A stretch of DNA of 64,000 nucleotides from Rallus limicola. Its lineage: Eukaryota; Chordata; Aves; Gruiformes; Rallidae. The position numbers and the translations under genes are program-made. Location: NCBI GenBank assembly GCA_022605955.1, contig JAKCOZ010000021.1:15860161-15924160 (forward strand), written 5' to 3'. Every line of letters begins with the position of its first letter. Position 1 is the first letter of the stretch. Shown here in pieces: positions 12,080 to 22,716 of the stretch. The notes beneath the pieces are model-generated. The model worked only from the letters and a program-made list of their open reading frames with translations. It was not told where the DNA came from and did not search any database.

Positions 12080-12235
12080 CCGCATCGCCCGCTCCCAGGG
12101 GAGCATCACCGGCTCCCAGGGGAACACTGCCCGCAACAAGGGGTGCATCGCCCTCTCCCAGGGGTGCATCGCCCGCTCCCAAGGGAGCGCTGCCAGCACC
12201 AAGGGGTGCGTTGCCCGTGCCTTGGGTGCATCACC
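12080..12235. repeat. Degenerate tandem repeat, about 16-20 bp unit
   Basis: About eight diverged copies of a unit like GGGGTGCATCGCCCGCTCCC lie directly upstream of the FAM110A CpG region. Confidence 0.75.
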
Positions 12236-15200
12236 CACCTCGTTCATCCACCACCCCCACCAGGCTGGGGGGGTTTGGTGCTCCGCTCCCTGTCACTCCC
12301 TCGGCTCTCAGCCCCCTCGCAGGTTCTGGGGCCGCTCTCGGGCTTCCCGCTCCCTCCCTTAACCCCCTTGGAAAGCACCAGCGGGGCTTTCCAGCCGCGC
12401 TTCCCGGGCCGAGGTGCGCCAGGAGCCGTGTCCTTGGGTGTCTGCCAACCCCCCCGGGGGCACAGCCGCCCCAACGGTCGCGTAGAAGCACCTCCCTCCA
12501 CAGCGGGAGGAGCCCAAACCTGCCCTGCCCCCTCTCTGCCACCCCCCATCCCCCCACCCCCATTCTAGGTGCCCCCTGTGCCCCTGCCCGGGGGTGGCCA
12601 CAGCTGGGGGAGTCCCAACGCACAGAGGGGCTCGGGTAGCGGCGGGGTGCGGGGGGGACATGCGGGGCCACACCTGCCCTTGCCTCCCTCTCCCTCCCCA
12701 CCTCCCCTCTCGAGCTGCTCTGAGATACCCCCCACCCCCGAGACCCCTCCCCAGACAAGCCCTGGGGAGGTCACAGCAGGCCCTGGCACTCACCGGCTGC
12801 AGCAGCGGGCATGTCGGGTGCCGGGGTGCCACAGCTCAGCTCCCTCCTACCACAGCCCCGAGCAGGCTGCCATCACCCACAGCAGCTCACCTGCGTGCTC
12901 CACTTCCTGGGTGCCACCCAAGGCCCGTCCCAGCAGCAGGAGCCAGCCCCAGCACCCACAGAACCCCGCCACGGCCATGCCAAGCCACGGCTGCACCCGT
13001 CTGCAAGCCCATGTGTGTCAGCCCCAGCTCCCCAGAATCTGTCCCCCAACCAGGTCCCCTCACAGCAGCCCCCCCAGCACACGGCGCATCCCCCTGATGT
13101 GCTGTGACAGGCGAGTGGCCTGGGGCGGGGAGGCTGGCTGTCCCTGTCCCCATCCCCTACCCAGGGACACATGCTGTCTTCTGACCTGGAAAGTGTCCAC
13201 GGGGGGGGGGTTGGCCAGGCACAGGGACAGCTGGGGATGGTCCCAGCGCCAGTACAGCCCCTCCTGCCCTGCTCCCAGGGGGTGCTTTCTGCACCCCTCT
13301 GCAGGGAGCCTGGCACAGTTGAAACCTGGGGACAGAGCCAGCAGTGCAGGGTGCCAAAGTCCTTGCTGGGCAGGGACAGGGACAGGCAGGGCAGGCAGGA
13401 CCCCCCAGCCACAGCCGTGCTTTCCCCCATGGGAAGCAGGGTTCAGGCTGTGATGCACAAATGCAGCCAGGTCCTGCAGCCCAGTTGGTGCCAGAGACTG
13501 GGGCAGTCAGTTGAAGGCCTTGCTCACTCAGCACCAGGATGTTTGGCAGGGTAGTGGGGGGTGCCAGCCAGTAGTTCTGTGCCCATGCAGCAGCACCCAT
13601 CAGTGCCAGCACTGCCCAGATACCCCATCCCACAGCAGACCCTAGACAATGACTGGCCCCCCTACCCTGGCATGGTCTGGATCACCCCAGTCAGAGCACC
13701 CCCAGCTCAACACTGGGATGGAAACGTGCCCTTCAACACAAGGCAAAGCAGGGACGTGTCCCCATGTCAGGCACTGGAGCTCAGCTCGGTGCCAGAGGCT
13801 CAGCCCCAGAGCCAAGCCACGGAGGGGACAGCTGTCGGGACACAGGATGCAGGGCTCCTGAGCACAGCCACCTGTAGCCACCCATCGTGGGCTCCCCTCC
13901 CCTCCCTGGCTGGCAAGGACAGCCCATCCAGGCACAACCTGCTGCTCTGCATTCCTGCGGTGCCGTAGCCGCCTGCCCTGGCACAGCCAAGATGAGTTGC
14001 CCTGAGCTGAGACGCCCTTCCAACAGCCCCAAAAACACAGCGACATTATCACATGCCCCAAGCCCAGCCAGACCAGGCGCCAGGGCTGACAGCCACACTC
14101 ATGATGGGCAGTGCCCAGCCACAGCCCCAGCTCTTCTCCTTCCTGCTGTGGACAGCCCAGCTGGGCTCACTTCAGCACACCAGATCACTCCTGTGTGGAA
14201 GCAGCTGCTCCAGGGAGTCGTGCTGGGAGGTGTGCAGCTGTGCCTCCCCCTCACTGGGTGACCCAGCCCCACGCTGATGGCACAGGACCGGCACGGGACT
14301 GGTACCACCTCCACCACCTACCTGGATTGGCCCTGTGATGTGGGAGCCTCCTCGGCACAGCTCAGCCACCAAGCTGCTTATGCCCACGCTTGTCCTGGGG
14401 GTGTCCTGGTGTCCCCACGCCTCCTCCTCCCCAAACACGTCCTCCCCTTCTCCCGCCGGGACGGCAGCTGGCGGGGCGCTGGAGAAGCTCCGTGCTGTGG
14501 CTGCTCCCGCTGAGTCAGCGCCGGGTGAGGACACCCTCCAAGCAGCTCAGTGCTCACATGGGATTAAACCATGGGGCATTCCTCTGCGCCTGGCTGCGTC
14601 ACACAGCATGACAGGAGCTGGTGACGACCTGGCACAGGTGCCGGTTCAGCCCGCAGCACCGGAAGGGCAGCGTGGATGCACAGCCTTGAGATGCTCACAC
14701 TGCCAAAGCCAAAATTCCCCTTGATGTCCCCTGTGGGCAGAGGGGCCTGATGTCCCCCTGGGGCTTCAGGAAGAAGGGAAAATTCCCAGATCTCCCATAA
14801 GCAGGGAGATGCCACCCAGTTCCCCGTGTGGCACCAGCACAGCCCGACGGCAGGACCTACTCTAATCTGGAAAACACCTTGTTTCCCCATGCACCCAGCA
14901 GCAATCCTCAGAAATCAAGTCCAACGTGCAGCAAAATATCCCAGGATGGCTCAAAGGAAGGTGACAGACCGCAGCAGAGCCACCAAGCCTGCAGCCACGT
15001 ACACCAGCTGGCCTGAACCCAGCCCTAGATCAGCTGGTGTCCCATGGTATGGGCAGGTCCCACAGCAAGGTCCAGCTCCCCATGGAAGGGCCAAGCATTT
15101 GGCCCACTCAGCACTGAGCTGTGCATTTTTCAAACTGCCCTTGGAAGCAAGACAAGGAGCTGGCGGAGGGAGAAGAACTGAGCGAAGCACATGGAAACCT

Positions 15201-15689
15201 GCCAGAGGGCTGCCCCACGCTTGGGCAACGGCAAAGGTGGATCCACACCATGAGCCTGGCTGGAAGAACACTGCCTGGCGTGACAGGCAAGGGCAGAGCT
15301 TGCAGGCGCTTGCCAGGCCTGGCTGCTTCCCCCCATGGCCACCAAGCCTGCGTGGGGTGCAGGCAGCCGGCTGCAGGCAGCTGCCTGGACATGTTTAGGC
15401 AGCCTGGTGCTTTTGGAGTGAGGTGCTGGAGCCAGGCAGTGCCCCGGTGCCTCGCCCTCCCTGGGAGCACCCGAGGAGAGGTTTTGGGAGGGCAGTTCAC
15501 CATGGGAGTGCTCTCCCAGAACCCAGCTCTGCTGCTGTCCCAGGAGAACAGGGACAGGGCAGGGATGGGGGATTGGTGTTTGAAAACAGGGGGATAGGAG
15601 GGTGCTGTCACTGCCTCCACCCTCACCTCCCACAGCGGGTCAGGGCTGCCCCCCACACCCAACACTTCAAAGACCTCCTCGGGAGCTAA
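12236..15689. other. Intergenic upstream of FAM110A, no gene seen
   Basis: GC-rich non-coding sequence. The only clear motif is a near-palindromic MAF/NRF2-type element GCTGAGTCAGCG at 14509-14520. Open frames lack family features. Confidence 0.55.
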
Positions 15690-15694
15690 AGGCA

Positions 15695-16267
15695 TGTCGT
15701 GGTTTCACCCCGGCTGTGGGCTGAGATCCATGCAGCTGCCTGCTCCTTAAAGTAAAAGAGCAGGAGAAAAGGGAAAGGGGGGGGGGGAAACAAGGGAAGG
15801 GAAAAGGAAGGGGCAAATAACTCCAAAACCAAGAGACTAAGAGGCCCGTGGGTTGGGATAAGGATAGTTTACTAAGAGAACAGAAAGATCAAATATAACA
15901 ATGCTGACAGGACTTTAGAGCAAAAGAATATGAAACTATTGATACCCAATGCAGTTTCTCACCCAACCACACAACTCAGGCCCCACCACCCAGAGCTGTC
16001 CCAGAACCCAACCGTCCCCCAAGACCCTCGCGTCCTGGAACCACCCCGCTTCTTCCTCCCCTCAGCCCCCCTTTATCCTGGGCAGGACGTAACTGGCATG
16101 GAATACTCTCTTTGGCCCATCTGGGTCACCTGTCCTGGCTTTGACTGTCTGACTGCAACTAAAAACATCAGGGTGTTATCAGCACTGCTTTCATTGTAAC
16201 TCCCAAACACAGCATCCCATCCGCTGCTACAAATGAAGCTAACTCTATCCTGACTGAAACCAGGACA
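15695..16267 (-). mobile_element. Solo LTR, ERVL-like endogenous retrovirus, with 5-bp target duplication
   Basis: A 573-base element. Its minus strand begins TGTCCTGGTTTCAGTCAGGA and ends GTGAAACCACGACA, so it has TG...CA termini. It is flanked by a perfect 5-bp direct repeat AGGCA (15690-15694 and 16268-16272), as expected for ERVL-type integration. It carries a purine-rich, G-run tract near its 3' end. No gag/pol/env sequence is next to it, so it is a solo LTR left by recombination. The family name is inferred from resemblance to passerine LTRs. Confidence 0.85.
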
Positions 16268-16272
16268 AGGCA

Positions 16273-17874
16273 GCTGCCAATGAGCAAAAAAACATGCTCA
16301 GAGGGGAAATCCATCCTGCAAGCGCTGGGTGGAGGAGGTTGTGAGTGCCTGGCAGCACCTGTGGAGCAGTGAGGCTGGGGCTCAGCACATCTCAGGCAGC
16401 CCCAAGCAGAGGAGACCCCAGAGCTGGGAACCCCCTAACTCTCTTGTCTAGGCAGATGCTAATTGCTAGCATTTGAATACAACCGCTTCCCATGCCACAT
16501 CCAGCTTTACAGCAAGGAAATTGTTCCTGCACCTCATGCCCTGACCTGGGGCAAGCCAATGCCTGCTCCTGCCTCAGTTTCCCCAGCTGTGGGCTCTGCA
16601 AAGCAGCTCTGCTTTCCAGGGACCTGGGGGCTCAGTGGGAAGCTCTCACTGGGCCCAGTATCGCCTTGCTGCAGAGGAAAGGATGTTGTCGTCACCCAGA
16701 AGTCTCGGCAGGCAGCAGATCAGGGCCAGGAGACGGGGAGGGAGGTGACAGATGGGGACATGCAGGGCACGAGGCCTTTGTCTGCGCAGCAGTGGCGGAA
16801 CACAGAGGCACAGGCCCGCAGATGGCGGCTGCCGGCAGGGCCGGGCCTGCAGCCCGTGGCCAGGCGAGCGCCAGGCCCTGGGGATCCGGGCCTTTTGTCG
16901 GGGTCTCACCTCCGACAGCGGCCCCTTCCCGGCCGCCCCCCATCCGCCTTTCAACTTTCAACTTGACCTGCTCCTTTCACATGGAAATGGGATGCAAATG
17001 GAGCAAAAGGGGCTACCAGGGGCCAGCGGCTGCGACCCGGCAGCGGGTCCCCGCACCCAAGTCTGGGGGGGTCATACGCACTCTCCTGGGGCAGCTGGTG
17101 GTCCCTGGGTGAGAGGGTTCCCCTTGCCCCCCAGCAATGGAGCACCAGCCTTCCCTTGCCCAGGAAGGTGGTCCCCACTGCTCTCAGCTGAACATTGATA
17201 TTTGGGGATGGATCTTGCTGCAGCTGAGCTGGATGACAGACCCCTGAGCTCCCCCTGAGCTCTCCCGCTATCCCAGCACCCCCAGCACAGGCAGCATGCC
17301 CACCCGGGGAGCCCCACTGCCCACTCTGGCTCTGGTGGGGATGGGGGAGCTTCCCAGCTGGCTGGACACTGGAGCCCGGCAAAGTCCCGTGCTTGGGGAC
17401 CACTCGGCTACCAAATGTTGCCATCTGCCTCTGGGGCCTTCACTCACATCTGCCAGGGGTGTGGAGGGGCCAACGGGGCCGGGGGGGTCAGGGGCTCAGC
17501 TGCAGCGCTGGGAGGGGGTGGAGGAGGCACAGTCGTCTCACACCGCACAGGCAGGGCAGGCAGCAAGTGTGGGGCAGATTTGGGTGAAGAGCGTGAAGCA
17601 GCATCATGGGGGTCCCGCACCCAGCACTCCCTCGGGGTCCCCTGCACCACAGCCAGTCACCCTTGGGAAGGTCTCACTGCCAGCCACACCATTCCTTTGT
17701 GCTGCCAAATTACACACAGGACAATCTCTGTCCCCTCCCCATCCCTGTCCCCGTCTCTATCCTAATAGGTACACAGGGACCTCAGCTGCCCCAGGGCCAG
17801 CCCAAGCCCCCAGCACCTGGTTTCTCCCAGGATCTTGGACATTTTCTCCCCTGGCCATGTTCTACTTGAGCATC
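16273..17874. other. Intergenic between two solo LTRs
   Basis: No gene recognised. 16780-17010 is more complex than its surroundings and contains a perfect octamer ATGCAAAT (16992-16999) beside a repeated CTTTCAACTTTCAACTTG, a possible regulatory element. Confidence 0.5.
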
Positions 17875-18451
17875 TGTGCTGGTTTTGGCTGGGATAGTGC
17901 TACTTTTCTCCATAGTAGCTGCTATGGGGCTGTTTTGGATTTGTGCTGAAGTGCTGATAACCCAGGGATGTTTTAGTTACGCCTGAGCAGCCCTTGCACA
18001 GCATCAAGGCCTCTTCTGCTCCTCGTCCTGCCCCACCAGCAAGCAGGCTGGGGTTACATAAGGAGTTGGGAGAGGACATGGACAGCTGACCCCACTGACC
18101 AAGGAGTATCCCAGACCATAGGACATCCTGCTCAGTGATAAAAGCTGGGAAAGAAGAAGGAAGGAGAGATGCCTTTTGCCGTCCCAAGTGCCCATTACAG
18201 CTGCTGGAGCCCTGCTGCCCTGGGGATGGCAGGACACCTGCCTGTGGTGGGCAGCAGCGAAGGAACGCTGGATTTTGCTTTGCTTCCAGATAAAGCTCTT
18301 GCTTTATCTAATTCCACTGTCTTCATCTCACCCCACCTCATTTTTCTCCCTTTTATCCTCATCCTCTCCCCCATCCCACGGGGACAGGGGGGGATGTGAG
18401 CGAGCGGCTGGGTGATGCTGAGCTGCCTACTGGGGTTACACCGGGGTAGCA
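17875..18451 (+). mobile_element. Solo LTR, ERVL-like, plus orientation
   Basis: Starts TGTGCTGGTTTTGGCTGGGA and shows the same internal landmarks as common passerine LTRs: CATAGTAGCTGCTATGGGG, GTGCTGATAACCC, CAGCTGACCCCACTGACC, a GATAAAGCTC stretch, CACCCCACCTCATTTTTCTC and GAGCGAGCGGCTGGGTGATG before the end. The 3' terminus has decayed (CCGGGGTAGCA) and no target duplication is clear, so it looks older than the LTR at 15695. No internal retroviral sequence adjoins it. Confidence 0.82.
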
Positions 18452-20256
18452 CCTCAAACCGTGCCCCACTGCAGGCACCCAGCACTGCCCTGCCGCCCCG
18501 GGGGCACAGGAACACCCTCGTCCCGGCTGCCCCGTGGTTGGGGCAGGGGCAGGGCCAGCGCAGGAGCCGGCGGGAGGCTCTGGGGGATGAGGCACAGGCA
18601 GGGCACTGGAGAAGGCAGCCCCGGGTTTGCAGGGCTGCAGCCCGCTCTCCCAGCGACACCCGGTGGGTGCTGGGGGAAGAGCCGCCGCGAGGTGTCCTGG
18701 GGTGGTGGGCGCCGGGTTGGGATGGGATGGGGGGGCGTTGTGTCGCTGGGGATGGCCCGGCTTCTGTCTCCTCACCCGTGTCACCTCTCCTCACCCTTGG
18801 CTGACCGCCTGGCCCCATCTCTCTGGACGTGTTGGCAGAGGTGCCTGTCTCTGCACTGCACCCGAGGTGGGACAGCTACCCTGAGGCCACTTTTTGGGGG
18901 TCCCTGAGGGCCCCATCCCAACCTGTGACCTTGCAGAGATGTCCGAGGGGGACACATGACACCCCCAAGTGACATCCACACCTGCGAGAAGAAGCCTGGA
19001 ACAGGTGGGACACGGTTCAGCCAGGGGACAAGTGCAAAGTCTAGGACACCAATAACAATCACTGACACCCAGCCAGGATGGGGTACATCAGGCCAGCAGT
19101 GACACTGCAGTGAGTGCCCTGCGCCACGGCTGGGCAAGGGCTTGGCACGGGACTGGGGCTGGCACCAGCCGTACATGGGGATAGTGGGCAGCAGTGCTCC
19201 CCCCTCCCGGGGCAGGGCACAGGGGTCAGTCTGTCTGTGGGCTGCCAGGGAAAGGGCAGGAGGTGTTTGGGAGCCAGAGGTGGCCCAATTGGACTTTGGC
19301 CATGGGGACGGAGTCTGGAATGCCCACCCAGGGAGAGGGGCTGTGCTGGTGAAAACCAGGGACCCACCGGGAGGGGAGGCACAAGTGGAGGGGTCCCAAG
19401 CCCCTGTTCTCCTCCCTCTGTCCGTGCCCTCATGCCCAAACTGATGCCAGCCCCAGCCCTGCTTTGGGGTGGGGGGGGCGGGGAAGGGAAGGCAGCCGTG
19501 ACCCGAGCTGGTCCCTGTCCTCTGTGCACTCGTGCCTCTCTTGAGTGCGTGACTCCCTGCTCATCCCTCCAAGGACTTCAGAGCTTTTCCTTACATTTCC
19601 TTATCTCTTTTAACTCATAAGATAATTAACTCATAACCATTTATCTGTGCCAGCCACAGACCATCCCCACAGCTCGTGTCCTCTGGGACCTGCTGGGACC
19701 CACCCCCACGGGACAGGTGCCCTGAACCGCAGCTCTGCGCTCCCCTGCCGAGCACGTAGCAGGGAGGTGCGGGGTCCGCCCTGGCCACCCCCTGACCTGC
19801 CAGTCAGGTCCCAGACTCTGCCAGTCTAGGACCAGGACGAGGAGCAGAGCGGAGCCAGGCCGTCAACCGTCTGCATCCGGAGGTGGTGACGTGCCTGCCC
19901 CACGTCACTGCCTCGGCAGCCAGGACTCCCTCCCGCCCGCGTGCCGCTGCCGGTTCCCCAAAGCGCAGTGAGTTTCCCCTCGGGAGATGCCCTGGGAATT
20001 TCCAGAGGGTCACACCGGGAGCCCAATTCCTTCCTGGCTCCCGCTCCGTCCCGGACACCTCCTCGCGGGGCTGTGTTGTTGTACCGGCCAGGCTCAGCCC
20101 CAGGGAGTCGAGTCATGGGGTTTCCTCCGCCGGGCTCAGCGCTGCTGCGGAGAGCTGGTGCCGGCTGTGGGGACACGGGGACACGGGCCGCGGGGCTCCC
20201 CCTTCCCGGGAGCAGGACAGGTGCCCAGGGTGGGCAGGGGATGCGGCTGGCTCCTG
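18452..20256. other. Intergenic upstream of SLC52A3
   Basis: No gene recognised. An AT-rich patch lies at 19560-19645. From about 19.85 kb the sequence becomes CpG-richer toward the presumed SLC52A3 promoter. Confidence 0.5.
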
Positions 20257-20267
20257 GCTGACTCAGC
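20257..20267 (+). promoter_or_regulatory. SLC52A3: MARE/ARE-type site GCTGACTCAGC
   Basis: GCTGACTCAGC matches 11 of the 13 positions of the MAF recognition palindrome and contains the antioxidant-response core TGACTCAGC. It sits about 190 bases before the candidate 5' UTR splice donor of SLC52A3. The motif is seen; function is inferred. Confidence 0.4.
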
Positions 20268-20269
20268 TC

Positions 20270-20456
20270 GTTGATATGAGCCGGGGCTGGTTCGCAGGTG
20301 GGGCTGCCGGGGCCATACTCCCTGCGGCGGCTGGAGCCTGCCGGGATCTCACGGGACTCGGCTGGGAGGAGACAGGCGCTGCTTCCCTCTGCCCTGCAGA
20401 GTTCCCAGCAGCCTGACCGCCCACGCTTCTCGTTCCCCAAGCTTCCTGGCCCCCAG
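20270..20456 (+). other. SLC52A3: Candidate non-coding exon 1 of SLC52A3
   Basis: A good donor, CCCCAG|GTAAGAG, lies after position 20456. A good acceptor, TCTCCCCACAG, ends at 20925, 44 bases before the SLC52A3 start codon. This suggests a 5' UTR exon ending at 20456 joined to 20926. The 5' limit is arbitrary; no TATA box is seen. Confidence 0.35.
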
Positions 20457-20757
20457 GTAAGAGCCACCTTCACCCCATGCCGCGCTGCGCTGGGCTGTGC
20501 CAAGACATGCTGTAACTCGATGCCCCACTGGGTGCTGTGCCAGCTCCGCACCCTGTGCCCCAGAGCCCCAGTTCTCTGCATGGAGCCCAGGCTGAGTGCC
20601 CAGGAAGGCACAGCGGCATCACCCACGCACAGAGAGCCGTGGGGGCGGTGCCCAGGCTTTTTGAGGGGCAGAGGGGGACTGGGACGCACCGTGGCCCCCC
20701 CCCTCCATGGTGTGTGGGAGAAGAGCCACTCTGCCTGACGGTTGGAGGGGTCACAGC

Positions 20758-20880
20758 AGGCCAGGGCAGAGTGCGGGCCAGGGCTGAGTGTGGGCCAGGG
20801 CAGAGTGTGGGCCAGGGCAGAGTGAGGGCCAGGGCAGAGTGTGGGCCAGGGTGGAGTGAGGGCCAGGGTGGAGTGAGGGT
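20758..20880. repeat. 17-bp tandem repeat, about 7 copies
   Basis: The unit GGCCAGGGCAGAGTGTG is repeated with small changes. It lies in the presumed 5' UTR intron of SLC52A3, ending about 45 bases before the acceptor. Confidence 0.9.
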
Positions 20881-20969
20881 CGGGCCAGGTCTCACCCTGT
20901 TCCTGATCCAGGCCTCTCCCCACAGCGCAGCAGTGTCATTCCCAGGCACGGGACACCTGGCCCTGAGCC

Positions 20970-22716
20970 ATGGCGCTGCTCACCCACCTCCTCGCCTGCG
21001 CCTTTGGCACAGGCTCCTGGATGGCCATCAACGGCCTGTGGGTCGAGCTGCCGCTACTGGTTACGGTGCTGCCAGAGCAGTGGGACCTCCCCTCCTACAT
21101 CACCATCATCATCCAGATGGCCAACGTGGGGCCGCTCTTCGTCACCCTCATGCACCGCTTTCGGCCTGGCTTGCTGAATGAAGTGGCTGTTATCTACGTG
21201 GTTGTGTTTGTGGGCATTGTGGCCTGCTTGCTCCTGACCTTCCTCTGGGACTACACCTCCCTCATTGCTGGGAGGCCCCACAGCACCGCCTTCCTCATCC
21301 TCACATTCTTCCTGGCCCTGGTGGACTGCACCTCCTCTGTCACCTTCCTGCCCTTCATGATGCAACTGCAGCCACAGTATCTGACCACCTTCTTCATAGG
21401 CGAAGGGCTCAGCGGGCTGATCCCTGCTCTCATTGCCCTGGGACAAGGCTCTGGCATCTCCAGCTGCATCAACATCACCCGTGTGGTCAACATCACCATT
21501 GGCAATGACACTATGGAGAGCACCAGCTTCCATATGGAGACCCAGTACCTCCCAGCCAACTTCTCCACCTTCTTCTTCTTCCTCCTCATGACTATAATGA
21601 TGCTGGTCTGCTTGCTGTCCTTCTTCTTCCTCACCAGGCAGCCCAAGATTTGGGAGCTCTCACAGCAGCAGCTGTTTCCCAGCAGCATCATTCTGAGCTC
21701 ATTTGACAAGATCCCTGACGAAGGAGCTGGCCTACGGCTGAGCAGAGGCTTCTCATGCCCAAAGGATGCCAAGGGCCCTGGGGACATCCCACCAGAGAAG
21801 GTCTCCTACTCTCTGGCAAAGCTCACTTTCATCTACCTCCTCATCACTTGGGTGAGCGTTCTGATGAACGGGGTCCTGCCGTCTGTCCAGTCCTACTCCT
21901 GCCTGCCCTATGGCAACACTGCCTACCACCTCACAGCCACGCTCAGCTCCATGGCCAACCCACTCGCCTGCATCGTGGCCATGGTCCTGCCTAGCAGGTG
22001 GGTATGGGGAGCCAGGGGCCACAGTGAGGTGGGCTCTGGCGGCTTCTGCCCCAGAAACTTTGCAATGAGGAGTGGGAGAAGGCAAGAACAGGGAGAGGGT
22101 CCCTATGGTGCTCATGCTGAGGCAGCAGAGACACCCTAGGAAAGGAGGATGGGGTCAGGACAGAGCCAATCAGACTGTGCTGTGGGTTGGTGTGCTCACC
22201 AGGGCCAGGCCAACAGCACTCCCTGGTGTCACCCATGTGTCCCTTGCAGGTCCCTGGCTGTGCTGGGCACCCTCACCCTGGTGGGGACAGGCTTTGGCGC
22301 CTACAACATGGCCATCGCGGTGATGAGCCCCTGCCCGCTCCTCCAGCAGTCCCAGTGGGGTGATGCCATCATCGTAAGTCATGGAGTCCCTTTCACCCTG
22401 GGAGGTCCCTGAGGCCACCCCCAGCTCTGGCCTCACCGTGATGTCCCCTGTGATGGGGGACATCTCTGGCCCTCCTGACCACACTCTCCCCTTGCACCAC
22501 CAGGTCCTCTCCTGGGTGCTGTTCACCGGGACATTCTCCTACGTGAAGGTGATGGCCGGGGTGATCCTGCGGAGCCGCAGCCACAGCGCGCTGGTGTGGT
22601 ACGGGGCAGTGGAGCAGCTGGGGTCCCTCCTGGGGGCCCTGCTCGTGTTCCCCCTCGTCAACATCTACAGCTTCTTCAAATCCGCCGACTACTGCAGCCT
22701 GGAGTGCCCAGCATGA
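20970..22716 (+). CDS. SLC52A3: Riboflavin transporter SLC52A3 (RFVT3)
   Basis: Plasma-membrane carrier for riboflavin (vitamin B2), typically in gut and other epithelia. Coding exons 20970-21997, 22250-22373 and 22504-22716 have GT/AG borders and join in frame to 454 residues (human is about 469). The ATG at 20970 opens the family N-terminus ([20 protein letters not shown], then [10 protein letters not shown]). About ten to eleven hydrophobic segments are visible. Residues about 165-200 form an extracellular loop with four N-glycosylation sequons (Asn168, Asn174, Asn179, Asn197). A hydrophilic loop at about 225-285 divides the two halves. The C-terminal half holds [20 protein letters not shown] and [18 protein letters not shown]. 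The C-terminus ends in [11 protein letters not shown]52A3 rather than SLC52A1/2 is supported by position between FAM110A and SCRT2. The 3' end is unclear: no AATAAA was found nearby, only a variant AATAGA near 22891. Confidence 0.94.

Noticed and set aside
13000..14700. Several medium-length open frames on both strands
   Set aside because: No conserved motif, no codon structure and no splice context; typical of GC-rich intergenic DNA.
21998..22139. Read-through extension of the first SLC52A3 exon (389-codon frame)
   Set aside because: The family sequence continues at 22250 after a normal GT-AG intron; the read-through residues match nothing in the family.
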